Assembly: GCF_001954275.1 (NCBI RefSeq)
Contig: NZ_MBEU01000072.1
Location: 124,001 to 188,000, forward strand
Length of the DNA stretch: 64,000 nt
Origin: Mycobacterium sp. IS-836
Lineage (GTDB): Bacteria; Actinomycetota; Actinomycetes; Mycobacteriales; Mycobacteriaceae
Reading direction: 5' to 3'
A program made the translations under genes and the position numbers. The notes beneath the pieces are model-generated. The model was not told where the DNA came from, searched no databases, and saw only the letters and a list, made by a program, of their open reading frames with translations. This document shows positions 49,488-57,342 of the stretch, in pieces (the stretch's first letter is position 1; the number at the start of each line of letters is the position of its first letter).

Positions 49488-51793
49488 CGGGACCCCTCGC
49501 CGGGCTCCACGTCGTCGAAATCGCCAACGAGATCTCAGGTTCTTACGCCACCAAGCTTTTCGTCGACCTCGGTGCCGAGGTCACCAAGGTCGAGCCGCCC
49601 TCCGGGGACCCGCTGCGCCGGTGGGGTCCGTTCCCCGGCGGAGTTTTCGACCCGCGGCGCAGCGGATTGTTCGAGTATCTCAACGCCGGAAAGCGCGGGG
49701 CGACAATCGATTTCGCCGAGGCCGACGGCATGTCGGCCGCGCGCGAGCTGATCGCGCACGCACACCTGCTCGTGGAGGATTTCGGGCCGGGAACATTGGA
49801 GGACTGGGGACTGGGAGTCGATGAACTGCAACGGCTGAACCCGGAGTTGGTGCTGCTGCGCATATCCGCATTCGGGCAATCCGGCCCGCTGCGCGACCGG
49901 CCGTCCACACCCCTGACTCTGCAGGCGGCATCTGGCTGGATCAGCACCCGGGATCCCGAGCGCCCCCCGGTAGGCGTTGGCGCCCGGATCTCCGAATATG
50001 TCGCGGGCGCCTACGGCGCCCTGGGCGCGCTGACCGCGCTGCGCTCGGCGCCCACCGGCCGGGTTGCGGTGGTGGATGTCTCGCAGCTGGAATCGCTGCT
50101 CTCGACGTTGCCGTATCCGATGTTGATGGCGAAGCGGATGCGACGGCTCGGCCTGCCCGCCAACCTGCGATCGGCCCCGATGCTCGGTGTCGTCCGGGCC
50201 GCCGACGGCTGGGTGGGAATCAACTGCCTCACAGGTCAGCACTGGCTCGATGTTTGCGCGATGCTCGGGCTGCCCGAGTACGGCGAGCATCAGATCGCCA
50301 TCATGATGGGCGGCCCCGAGCGTGCAGAATTCTTCGCCAAGGCCGAGCCGTGGTTGGCCAACCAAACCGTCGCCGAGATCGTCGAACTGGGCCAGGCGTT
50401 GCGTATTCCGGCCGCCGCGGTCAACGACGGCGCCACAGTGCTGGGCTGTCCGCAGTACGCCGAACGTGGGTTCTTCGTCACCGGCGGCACAGAGGGCTGG
50501 TCGTTCCAACGCCCGGGGCCGCCGTTCAGGTTCTCAAAAACCCCTGTGGCACAACCACACCCGGCACCTCAGCTGGGAGAGCGGCTAGCGCGATCGGGCA
50601 CCGGCGGCCAGGCGCTTTCGCCTTCACGGGGGGAGCTGCCGTTTGCCGGACTCCGGGTGCTCGACCTGACCACGTTTTGGGCCGGTGCGTACCTGACCTG
50701 CTATCTCGGCGCGTTCGGTGCCGACATCGTCAAGGTCGAGTCGATCCAGCGGCCCGACGGCCACCGGTACTCGGGGGCGTTCGCCTACGAGGGCGACGAC
50801 TGGTACGAGCGCAGCGTCATGTGGCAGGGGACCAATCTCAACAAGCGGGACCTCACGCTCGACCTGACCTCGCAGCCGGGACTCGACATCGCGCGGCGGC
50901 TGGCCGCGCAGGCCGACGTTGTCGTGGAGAACTTTTCGCCCCGGGTGCTCGAGCAGTTCGGCCTCGACTACGACTCGCTGGTATCGGCCAACCCCGACGT
51001 GATCGTGGTCCGGATGCCGGGGTTCGGCCTGCGGGGGCCGTGGCGCGACTACGTCGGCTGGGCGCTGAACATCGAGCAGACCTCGGGGATGTCGGCCGTC
51101 ACCGGCTACCCCGACGGTCCGCCGTGCAACCCGCAGGGTCCCGCCGATCCCGTCGTCGGTGTACACGCCGGCGTTGCGCTGCTCGCCGCGCTCGAGCATC
51201 GCAGCCGGACCGGTGCGGGCCAACTCATCGAAGTCGCTCAGATCGAGGTCGCCGCCTGTGTCACAGCCGAGCCGGTGATCGAGTACTCGATGAATGGTGT
51301 CGTCCGATCGCGCGACGGCAATCGTCAGCGCGGCTACCTGCAGGGCGCCTACCCGACCAGCGTGGCGGATTCGTGGGTCGCGTTGTCGGTGCGCGACGAC
51401 GGGCCGGGGCGCACAGACCACGACGTCTTCGACGCCATGGTCACGGCCTGGACCCGAACGCAGCCACCAGCGGTGATCATCGAAGCCTTGCAAGCACAAG
51501 GTATTCCGGCCGAGGAGGTGATCACCGGCGACCAGATGTACGACGGTTATGTCGGAGCCCAACTCGACGCGCGTGGATACTACGAGGAGCTTGAGCATCC
51601 GATCACCGGCCCGCACAGGTATCCCGGCTGGCCGTTTCGCATCAGCCCCGGACCGGACCGCCACCACCGCTCCGCGCCGCCGACACTTGGCCAGCACAAC
51701 GACGAGATCCTGCGCGGTCTGGGCCTGTCCGACGACGAGGTGGCCACTTTGCGCGCCGATCGGGTGATCGGTGAGCGGCCGCTCAACGCCTGA
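49484..51793 (+). CDS. Two-domain CaiB/BaiF (class III) CoA-transferase fusion
   Basis: The 769-residue protein is two class III CoA-transferase domains in tandem (about residues 1-375 and 385-769). Each begins with the typical GLHVVEIANEISGSYATKLF or GLRVLDLTTFWAGAYLTCYL segment, followed by LGAEVTKVEPPSGD and FGADIVKVESIQRPD. In the second domain the expected catalytic Asp is present (ADPVVGVHAG); at the equivalent place the first domain has Glu (ISEYVAG), so the halves may be functionally unequal. Such enzymes transfer CoA between acyl groups without ATP. Coupled to the ALDH gene, it probably activates the acid product. Confidence 0.88.
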   Translation: MTGPLAGLHVVEIANEISGSYATKLFVDLGAEVTKVEPPSGDPLRRWGPFPGGVFDPRRSGLFEYLNAGKRGATIDFAEADGMSAARELIAHAHLLVEDFGPGTLEDWGLGVDELQRLNPELVLLRISAFGQSGPLRDRPSTPLTLQAASGWISTRDPERPPVGVGARISEYVAGAYGALGALTALRSAPTGRVAVVDVSQLESLLSTLPYPMLMAKRMRRLGLPANLRSAPMLGVVRAADGWVGINCLTGQHWLDVCAMLGLPEYGEHQIAIMMGGPERAEFFAKAEPWLANQTVAEIVELGQALRIPAAAVNDGATVLGCPQYAERGFFVTGGTEGWSFQRPGPPFRFSKTPVAQPHPAPQLGERLARSGTGGQALSPSRGELPFAGLRVLDLTTFWAGAYLTCYLGAFGADIVKVESIQRPDGHRYSGAFAYEGDDWYERSVMWQGTNLNKRDLTLDLTSQPGLDIARRLAAQADVVVENFSPRVLEQFGLDYDSLVSANPDVIVVRMPGFGLRGPWRDYVGWALNIEQTSGMSAVTGYPDGPPCNPQGPADPVVGVHAGVALLAALEHRSRTGAGQLIEVAQIEVAACVTAEPVIEYSMNGVVRSRDGNRQRGYLQGAYPTSVADSWVALSVRDDGPGRTDHDVFDAMVTAWTRTQPPAVIIEALQAQGIPAEEVITGDQMYDGYVGAQLDARGYYEELEHPITGPHRYPGWPFRISPGPDRHHRSAPPTLGQHNDEILRGLGLSDDEVATLRADRVIGERPLNA

Positions 51794-51794
51794 A

Positions 51795-52202
51795 TCACCT
51801 TGTGACGGAAGAGGATACGGTGATCAGCTGACCGTTGGGATCACGGAAGATCATCGAGCGTCTGCCCCATGGTTGGTTCGTGGGCGGCATCACCCAGCTC
51901 ACGCCCAGGGCGTCGATGCGCGAATATTCGGCGTCGACGTCGTCGGCGGTGAAATCGACAATGATTTCTCCTTCCCGGGGCGCCAGGCCGGGCGGGCAGG
52001 TGGTGTGCGGGCCGCGGTCCTCGGTGAACCCGGCTTTGGAGAACCCGACCGAGGACGGACCCGCCGGCACTTCGAGGTAGTGCTCGTTCAGTGGCACCGA
52101 CACGCCGAGGAGCGCGGCGTAGAAACCGGCGATCGGTTCGATCGTCGCCGACACAAATCGCAGTTGTGCCAGGGACAGCCGCGGCCCGTCGGGTCGGGTC
52201 AT
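51795..52202 (-). CDS. VOC-family protein in the sigI-linked operon
   Basis: The 135-residue protein has VOC-fold features: LRFVSATIEPIAGFYAALLG at the start, VDFTADDVDAEYSRIDALGV in the middle and MIFRDPNGQLITVSS at the end. It is the second gene of a leftward pair; its ATG overlaps the stop of the carboxymuconolactone-decarboxylase-like gene (ATGA). The pair is driven by a promoter with the same sequence as the sigI promoter. No substrate is evident. It ends one base from the convergent CoA-transferase stop. Confidence 0.82.
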   Translation of the reverse strand: MTRPDGPRLSLAQLRFVSATIEPIAGFYAALLGVSVPLNEHYLEVPAGPSSVGFSKAGFTEDRGPHTTCPPGLAPREGEIIVDFTADDVDAEYSRIDALGVSWVMPPTNQPWGRRSMIFRDPNGQLITVSSSVTR

Positions 52203-52744
52203 CACGCACCCGCCGGAACGTCGAGATCGGTTTGCGCATAGTTGAGGAAGTACGCGGTGAACACGGTCAGGCCCAGATAGGCGAAGGCCTCCGTGAGTTG
52301 TTCGGCGTTCCAGCCGGCCTCGACCGCGCCGGCCCACGTGGTGTCGCTGACCTTTCCGGAGTTGGCGGTCGCCTCCCGGACGAGACCGACGATCGCGTCC
52401 ACCTTGTCGTCCCCGGTCGCGGTTCCCGCGTGCAGGGCCCCGACCTGCTCGTCGGTCCATCCCGCGAGTTTGGCAAGCCGGCCGGTGATCGCGACGACGT
52501 AGTCGTTGCCGACGGCGCTGCCCGCCGCGAGCATCAATGCGGCCGACAGCTGGGGGCCGAGGGTGCCATGCTCGGCCGTCGCCGCCCGCAACGACGTATA
52601 CGCGACGAGCACCGCCGGGGAGTGCGCCATTTGGCCGTGCAGATTCAGCGGCCGTCCCGTCGGGGAGAACTGGATGACGTTTTCGAGCAAGCCGCGGCTG
52701 GCCTGCGGGGCATCGCCGACGGTGTGGGTGGGGATCCGGCTCAT
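52202..52744 (-). CDS. Carboxymuconolactone decarboxylase/AhpD-like protein lacking CxxC
   Basis: The 180-residue all-helical protein resembles the AhpD/CMD fold: MLAAGSAVGNDYVVAITGRL followed by AKLAGWTDEQVGAL, and AYLGLTVFTAYFLNYAQTDL. In peroxidase members the first segment has a redox CxxC; here the equivalent (GSAVGNDYV) has no Cys, so disulfide chemistry is unlikely. The gene is divergent from sigI and carries a SigI-type promoter; association with carboxymuconolactone-decarboxylase-like genes is typical of ECF41-type sigma factors. ATG 52744 is preceded by a purine-rich leader of about 40 bases. Confidence 0.8.
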   Translation of the reverse strand: MSRIPTHTVGDAPQASRGLLENVIQFSPTGRPLNLHGQMAHSPAVLVAYTSLRAATAEHGTLGPQLSAALMLAAGSAVGNDYVVAITGRLAKLAGWTDEQVGALHAGTATGDDKVDAIVGLVREATANSGKVSDTTWAGAVEAGWNAEQLTEAFAYLGLTVFTAYFLNYAQTDLDVPAGA

Positions 52745-52785
52745 GGCTCTCACTTCTCTCGGACTCGATGGTTTCGGTGTCTGGA

Positions 52786-52814
52786 AGGACGGCACAGCGG
52801 CTCGGAATGTGACA
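52786..52814 (-). promoter_or_regulatory. SigI-type promoter of the CMD-like/VOC operon
   Basis: On the minus strand TGTCACA is followed by 16 bases and CGTCCT. The -35 element is one arm of the palindrome shared with the divergent sigI promoter. TGTCACA/CGTC is the pattern described for ECF41 sigma factors. Confidence 0.7.
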
Positions 52815-52830
52815 GCGCGCGTGTCACATT
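52806..52830. repeat. 25-bp palindrome holding both divergent -35 elements
   Basis: Arms AATGTGACA and TGTCACATT are perfect and flank GCGCGCG. Each arm supplies the -35 of one divergent promoter, sigI on the plus strand and the CMD-like operon on the minus strand. Confidence 0.75.
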
Positions 52831-52850
52831 CGGCCGGGCTATCGCGTCCT
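52822..52850 (+). promoter_or_regulatory. SigI-type promoter of sigI (autoregulation)
   Basis: TGTCACA, 16 bases, then CGTCCT at 52845-52850. Seven bases later comes ATG 52858, so the transcript is probably leaderless. This suggests sigI is autoregulated. Confidence 0.7.
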
Positions 52851-52857
52851 TAACTTC

Positions 52858-53751
52858 ATGAATGCCCAGCACGACCAGGTGAGCGACGCGTGGCGGGCCC
52901 ATCGCGCCTACCTGGTGGACCTCGCGTTTCGGATGCTGGGCGACGTCGGGGCGGCCGAGGACGTGGTGCAGGAGGCCTTCTTCCGGCTGCTGCAGGCCCC
53001 GATCGGCGACATCAACGACGAACGGGGTTGGCTGATCGTGGTGACCAGCCGACTCTGCCTGGACCACATGAAATCGGCCACGTCACGTCGCGAACGCGCG
53101 CAGGACATGGCCGAGCCCCGATACGGCGACCGGCCCTCGTCGTCCATCGACCCCGCCGACCGGGTAACCCTCGATGACGAGGTCCGGCTGGCCCTGCTGA
53201 TCATGCTCGAACGCCTCAGCCCCGCCGAGCGGGTGGTGTTCGTGCTGCACGACATCTTCCAACTGCCCTACGACGCCATCGCCGCGACGGTCGGCAGCCG
53301 CGCGCCCACCTGCCGGCAGCTGGCGCATCGGGCCCGGCGCAAGATCAACGACGCCCGCCCCGGCAGCCCGGCCCGATCCGGGCAAGTGGAACCGGCCCAG
53401 CACCACGTCGTCACCCGGGCCTTCATCGAAGCGTGCTCCACAGGAGACCTGGACGCCCTGCTCGAGGTGTTGGACCCGAACGTCTCGGGCGAGATCGACG
53501 CCCGTAGGGGCGCTGTCGTCGTCGGCGCCGACCAAGTCGGCGGGAACATCCTGCGATTCTGGGGCCGGCCCGAAACCGTCCTGGTGGCCCAGCCGGTGTG
53601 CGGTCAGCCCGCGGTCCTGGCCTTCGTCAAGCGCAAACTCGTCGGCGTACTGGCCCTGACGATCGGGGACGGCAAGATCACGAAAATTCATGTGCTGGTC
53701 CAGCATTCGACGCTGGGTCCGCTGCGCGCCGAACTCGGCGGCGCGCGCTAG
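52858..53751 (+). CDS. sigI: ECF RNA polymerase sigma factor SigI with SnoaL-like C-terminal domain
   Basis: The 297-residue protein has sigma region 2 (YLVDLAFRMLGDVGAAEDVV then QEAFFRLLQAP, residues 18-50), region 4 (LIMLERLSPAERVVFVLHDI then AIAATVGSRAPTCRQLAHRA, about residues 115-165), and a C-terminal SnoaL-like domain (residues about 180-297), which in related ECF41-type factors modulates activity instead of an anti-sigma factor. The DGGGK motif of that domain is not recognisable (EIDARRGAVVVGADQVGG instead). No anti-sigma gene is adjacent. Position matches M. tuberculosis sigI. Confidence 0.93.
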   Translation: MNAQHDQVSDAWRAHRAYLVDLAFRMLGDVGAAEDVVQEAFFRLLQAPIGDINDERGWLIVVTSRLCLDHMKSATSRRERAQDMAEPRYGDRPSSSIDPADRVTLDDEVRLALLIMLERLSPAERVVFVLHDIFQLPYDAIAATVGSRAPTCRQLAHRARRKINDARPGSPARSGQVEPAQHHVVTRAFIEACSTGDLDALLEVLDPNVSGEIDARRGAVVVGADQVGGNILRFWGRPETVLVAQPVCGQPAVLAFVKRKLVGVLALTIGDGKITKIHVLVQHSTLGPLRAELGGAR

Positions 53752-53752
53752 C

Positions 53753-53780
53753 GTCACATTCCCGCAAGCTGCGTCGTCCT
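53753..53780 (+). promoter_or_regulatory. SigI-type promoter of the F420-type reductase gene
   Basis: CGTCACA (one base from TGTCACA), then 16 bases, then CGTCCT at 53775-53780, and seven bases later ATG 53788. The spacing is identical to the sigI promoter, and a leaderless transcript is predicted. Confidence 0.65.
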
Positions 53781-53787
53781 CTAATGC

Positions 53788-54249
53788 ATGAGTACACCAG
53801 CAGCACAACCACATTCAGCGAATGTGTCGTTCGTCCCGGTCGGGCCGTCACTCTTCGTCCGGCTGGTCCTCCGGCCAATGTCCAGACTGCTCAACCCGCT
53901 CGTCGGCGTGCTCGCCGGGCGGCGTTTCGTCCCGGTGATCGCCCGGGTCCATCACGTGGGCCGGCGCTCCGGCAAGCCATACGTGACCTCGACGGGTGCC
54001 CACATCACCGGCGACACCATCGTGATTCCGCTGTCGTTCGGCAACCAGTCCGACTGGGCGCGCAACGTGCGCGCCGCCGGGCACTGCGACGTGCAGCTGG
54101 GTGGCCGGCTTTATCACGCGACGCAACCGCGATTCGTCGACGCCGAGGACGCCAAACCCGTTGTCAGACAGTCATTCAACGCGGCCAACCGCGCCGGATT
54201 CAGGCTGTTCGGTATCAAGCAGTACCTGTTTCTGCACGCCACAAATTGA
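53788..54249 (+). CDS. Deazaflavin (F420)-dependent nitroreductase-family protein
   Basis: The 153-residue protein is of the DUF385/Ddn-like split beta-barrel type: RVHHVGRRSGKPYVTSTGAH (phosphate-binding basic loop), IPLSFGNQSDWARNVRAAGH and a C-terminal FRLFGIKQYLFLH. It probably binds F420 and reduces an unknown electrophile. It has its own SigI-type promoter directly after sigI, and a hydrolase gene follows after 12 bases, so both are likely members of a sigI-controlled group. The order sigI-reductase-hydrolase differs slightly from the M. tuberculosis layout I recall, where Rv1190 directly follows sigI. Confidence 0.83.
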   Translation: MSTPAAQPHSANVSFVPVGPSLFVRLVLRPMSRLLNPLVGVLAGRRFVPVIARVHHVGRRSGKPYVTSTGAHITGDTIVIPLSFGNQSDWARNVRAAGHCDVQLGGRLYHATQPRFVDAEDAKPVVRQSFNAANRAGFRLFGIKQYLFLHATN

Positions 54250-54261
54250 GAGGAAACCGAC

Positions 54262-55143
54262 ATGAAAACGCTTGCCACACTTGACCGGCCAAGCTGGCTG
54301 CCGCCCTCGGCCTGGCCCTGGCCGACCTACACATTGCGCCACGACCGGGGCCGCATCGCGGTCACCGACATCGGCGAGGGGCCGACCCTGCTCTTCGTTC
54401 ACGTCGGCAGTTGGAGCTTCGTCTGGCGCGACGTATTGCTGCGCCTGCAGAACGAGTTTCGATGCGTCACGGTGGACGCGCCCGGTAGCGGCCTCAGCGA
54501 CCGGCAGTCGAGCCCGCCGACGCTCGCCCAAGCGGGCGACGCCGTCATCGCGGTCATCGATGCGCTGCAATTGCGCGACGTAACCCTGGTCGCTCACGAC
54601 CTGGGCGGCCCGGCCGGATTCCTCGCCGCGGCACGCCGTCCTGACCGCATCGCAGCATTCGCGGCGGTCAACTGCTTCGCGTGGCGGCCGACGGGCCCGG
54701 CATTCCGCGGCATGCTTGCGCTGATGGGCAGCGCCCCGGTCCGCGAACTCGCCGCCGCCACCAACGTGCTGTCCCGCGTGACGTCGAGGAGCTTCGGCGT
54801 CGGCCGGCACCTGAGTCGTGGCGACCGCGCGGTCTTTCGGGCGGGCATCGACGCGTCGGCGCGCCGGGCCTGGCACGGCTACTTCCGCGACGCGCGCCGC
54901 GCCGACGCCCTCTACGCCGAGGTTGGTGACGCCCTGCGGGGAAAACTGGCCGACCGGCCGCTGCTGACCATCTTCGGCCAGCTCAACGATCCGCTGCGGT
55001 TCCAGCGGCGGTGGAAGGCGTTGTTTCCCGCGGTACGCCAACTGAAAGTTCGACGCGGCAACCACTTTCCGATGTGTGACGACCCGGACCTGGTAGCCGG
55101 GGCGATCAAGACCTTTGTGCGGCAGGCCGTGCGCCTTTCGTAA
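54262..55143 (+). CDS. Alpha/beta hydrolase, haloalkane dehalogenase-like (Rv1190-like)
   Basis: The 293-residue protein has the oxyanion-hole region LLFVHVGSWSFVWRDVLLRL, the nucleophile elbow VAHDLGGPAGF with Asp in the nucleophile position (as in haloalkane dehalogenases and epoxide hydrolases), and the catalytic His in RRGNHFPMCDDP. A family-type cap lies between residues about 140 and 210. ATG 54262 is preceded by GAGAGGAAA. It follows the F420-type reductase by 12 bases, so it is probably in the same SigI-driven transcript. The substrate is unknown; hydrolysis of a halide or epoxide is possible. Confidence 0.83.
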   Translation: MKTLATLDRPSWLPPSAWPWPTYTLRHDRGRIAVTDIGEGPTLLFVHVGSWSFVWRDVLLRLQNEFRCVTVDAPGSGLSDRQSSPPTLAQAGDAVIAVIDALQLRDVTLVAHDLGGPAGFLAAARRPDRIAAFAAVNCFAWRPTGPAFRGMLALMGSAPVRELAAATNVLSRVTSRSFGVGRHLSRGDRAVFRAGIDASARRAWHGYFRDARRADALYAEVGDALRGKLADRPLLTIFGQLNDPLRFQRRWKALFPAVRQLKVRRGNHFPMCDDPDLVAGAIKTFVRQAVRLS

Positions 55144-55172
55144 ACGGCGCGGCGCATGCAAAGCTGCTGGGC

Positions 55173-56081
55173 ATGGTTATCGCGATTGCCCGCCCTAAGC
55201 TCGAAGGCAACATCGCGGTCGGAGAGGACCGCCAAATCGGTTTCGCCGAGTTCGGTGCCCCCTGGGGTCGCGCGGTCTTCTGGTTCCACGGGACTCCCGG
55301 CGCCCGCCGGCAGATCCCGATCGAGGCCCGGGTCTACGCCGAGGAACACAACATCCGCCTGATCGGCATCGACCGGCCGGGCATCGGTTCGTCGACGCCC
55401 CATCGGTACGCGAACATCCGGGCGTTCGGTGATGACCTGCGGACGATCGCGGACACGCTGGGCATCGACAAGATGGCGGTCATCGGCCTGTCCGGCGGCG
55501 GCCCCTACGCGCTCGCGTCCGCCGCCGTGCTGTCGGATCGCGTGGTCGCGGCCGGCGTGCTCGGCGGCGTCGCGCCGTTCCTCGGCGACGAGGGGATCAC
55601 CAGCGGTCTGATGAACCTCGGTAAGCGGGTGGCGCCGCTGCTGCGGGTGGGGGGTGACCCGCTGCGGATCGGCGCGAGCCTGGTGATCCGGATGATCCGT
55701 CCGGTCGCGAATCCCGCGCTGTATCTGTATGCCGCGATATCGCCCGAAGCCGACCGGCGCCTGCTCACCCGGCCCGAATTCAAAGCGATGTTCCTCGACG
55801 ACCTGCTCAACGGCAGCCGTAAGCAACTGGCGGCCCCGTTCAACGACGTCATCCTGTTCACGCGGGACTGGGGTTTCCGGCTCAGTGAGGTCAAAGTCCC
55901 GGTCCGCTGGTGGCATGGTGACAGCGACCACATCGTCCCGTTTGCCCACGGCGAGCACGTCGTGTCCATGCTGCCCGACGCCGAGCTGTTCGTGCTGCCC
56001 GGCGAAAGCCATCTGGCCGGGTTGGGCCGCGGTGAGGAAATCCTGTCCACGCTGATGAAGATCTGGGACGAGCAGGCCTGA
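55173..56081 (+). CDS. Alpha/beta hydrolase, serine type (Rv1191-like)
   Basis: The 302-residue protein has FWFHGTPGARRQIPIEARVY (oxyanion HG), LIGIDRPGIGSSTPH, the serine nucleophile elbow IGLSGGGPYALASA, an acid candidate in WWHGDSDHIVPFAHG and the catalytic His in PGESHLAGLGRG. It matches the second hydrolase after sigI in M. tuberculosis. It starts 29 bases after the preceding hydrolase and is the last backbone gene before the hipBA insertion. The substrate is not known. Confidence 0.85.
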   Translation: MVIAIARPKLEGNIAVGEDRQIGFAEFGAPWGRAVFWFHGTPGARRQIPIEARVYAEEHNIRLIGIDRPGIGSSTPHRYANIRAFGDDLRTIADTLGIDKMAVIGLSGGGPYALASAAVLSDRVVAAGVLGGVAPFLGDEGITSGLMNLGKRVAPLLRVGGDPLRIGASLVIRMIRPVANPALYLYAAISPEADRRLLTRPEFKAMFLDDLLNGSRKQLAAPFNDVILFTRDWGFRLSEVKVPVRWWHGDSDHIVPFAHGEHVVSMLPDAELFVLPGESHLAGLGRGEEILSTLMKIWDEQA

Positions 56082-56103
56082 CCGTCGCGCGTGGATGTGT
56101 CGT

Positions 56104-57342
56104 CTACATCAAGGTTGCGATGCGTGCCCGCAGCATGTCAGACAACAATTCGGTTGGACGCTCGTCGAACCCGATCTCGCTGCAGCGGTCTGGCCACCGC
56201 GTTGCTGCGTCGACGAGGTCGTCGATCATGTTGGCGGGTGCCCGTTTGCGCAGACCAAGACGGGAAGCGGCTTCGATGAAGTGGTTGCGGTTCAAGCGAT
56301 TTGCCCGCCCATAGAGTGGCAATGCCATTGGGTCGCGCCATCCGCTGTAGGGCTGAGTTGTGAGCAAGTCATATGCGGGTGTCGGCCGCCAGAAGCCGCC
56401 CGGGCAATAGATCGAAAGATTCTTGCCGTGCAGATCGCCATTGCCGATTAGCCAGGAGAACAGCACGATCCGCAGCAGCTCGAGGGCGGCCGCAGCCCGC
56501 GAACCTCCGCCACGCGCGCAGGCGTCGGCCAAAGAAGCGATCGCCGTTTGAGCGTGGATACGGTACTTCGCGGCCGGATACACGTCGGCGACTTGGCAGG
56601 CATCCTCCTGAGCGATCCGGACATCACCCTGGCGATCGAATCGGTCGACCAGCAATGCGCTTCGCCCGTGAGCGTCGTGGATCAATTCTGTTCTGGCTGC
56701 GGGCAATCCGCAATCGGCCGCCATTTGCATGAAGAAGTGTTCGTTTTCGACCAGCCGGGGGAATCCCGTCGGCGGGTTTAGCTTGAGGATGGCGGGCCCC
56801 GTAGTCGTCCTTGCGGGTGTCGACCACATGGCAGCGCTGACTTTGGGTTGAACTCCCGAAAGTCCGACCGGATCGGCGTCGACGGAACCCGTGAGGCGTT
56901 TGAAAACTTCCCGAAAGTCAGTGTCTCGCATGGGGACGAACATGGGCTCGTGTTCTGGCGGAGTGGCACCGGCCGGCAGAACGCGAACATTTCCGATGGT
57001 GTCGACGCCGATCGCAAGAAGAAGGGTGAAATGGTCATCCACCGAGGTTTTCGTCGATGATGTCACCACGCCTAGTCGGACGCCTTCGGGGAGCAATCCG
57101 GCAAAGAATGACGGAACCGCGCCGCCGGTAGTTGTCAGGGGGTACCCCGCATCCACCGGGAGGGACCACGACACGGAACGGGTGCGGATAGTCAGAGGTG
57201 CTGGATGGGGGGGCCCTGGCCCCAAGTCGTGGTAGTTGAACTGGATCTTGTCGCCTGGCACGCGGGCTAGGTTGGCCACGATCTTGTCGTCGAGGTAGAC
57301 GTCGGCTTCTGTGACCTCTCGAAGGTCGGATGGTCGGATCAC
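56104..57342 (-). CDS. hipA: HipA-family serine/threonine kinase toxin
   Basis: HipA toxins phosphorylate translation components (GltX in E. coli) and cause growth arrest. The 412-residue protein has the N-terminal HipA domain (VPSFFAGLLPEGVRLGVV), the ATP-loop-type GLSGVQPKVSAAMW near residue 160, and the catalytic loop IGNGDLHGKNLSIYC near residue 300 with the Asp and Asn needed for catalysis, then PAYDLLTTQPYSGW. The kinase appears complete. The ATG overlaps the hipB stop by four bases. The locus looks less GC-biased than its neighbours and replaces the Rv1192 position, so it is probably acquired. Confidence 0.88.
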   Translation of the reverse strand: MIRPSDLREVTEADVYLDDKIVANLARVPGDKIQFNYHDLGPGPPHPAPLTIRTRSVSWSLPVDAGYPLTTTGGAVPSFFAGLLPEGVRLGVVTSSTKTSVDDHFTLLLAIGVDTIGNVRVLPAGATPPEHEPMFVPMRDTDFREVFKRLTGSVDADPVGLSGVQPKVSAAMWSTPARTTTGPAILKLNPPTGFPRLVENEHFFMQMAADCGLPAARTELIHDAHGRSALLVDRFDRQGDVRIAQEDACQVADVYPAAKYRIHAQTAIASLADACARGGGSRAAAALELLRIVLFSWLIGNGDLHGKNLSIYCPGGFWRPTPAYDLLTTQPYSGWRDPMALPLYGRANRLNRNHFIEAASRLGLRKRAPANMIDDLVDAATRWPDRCSEIGFDERPTELLSDMLRARIATLM

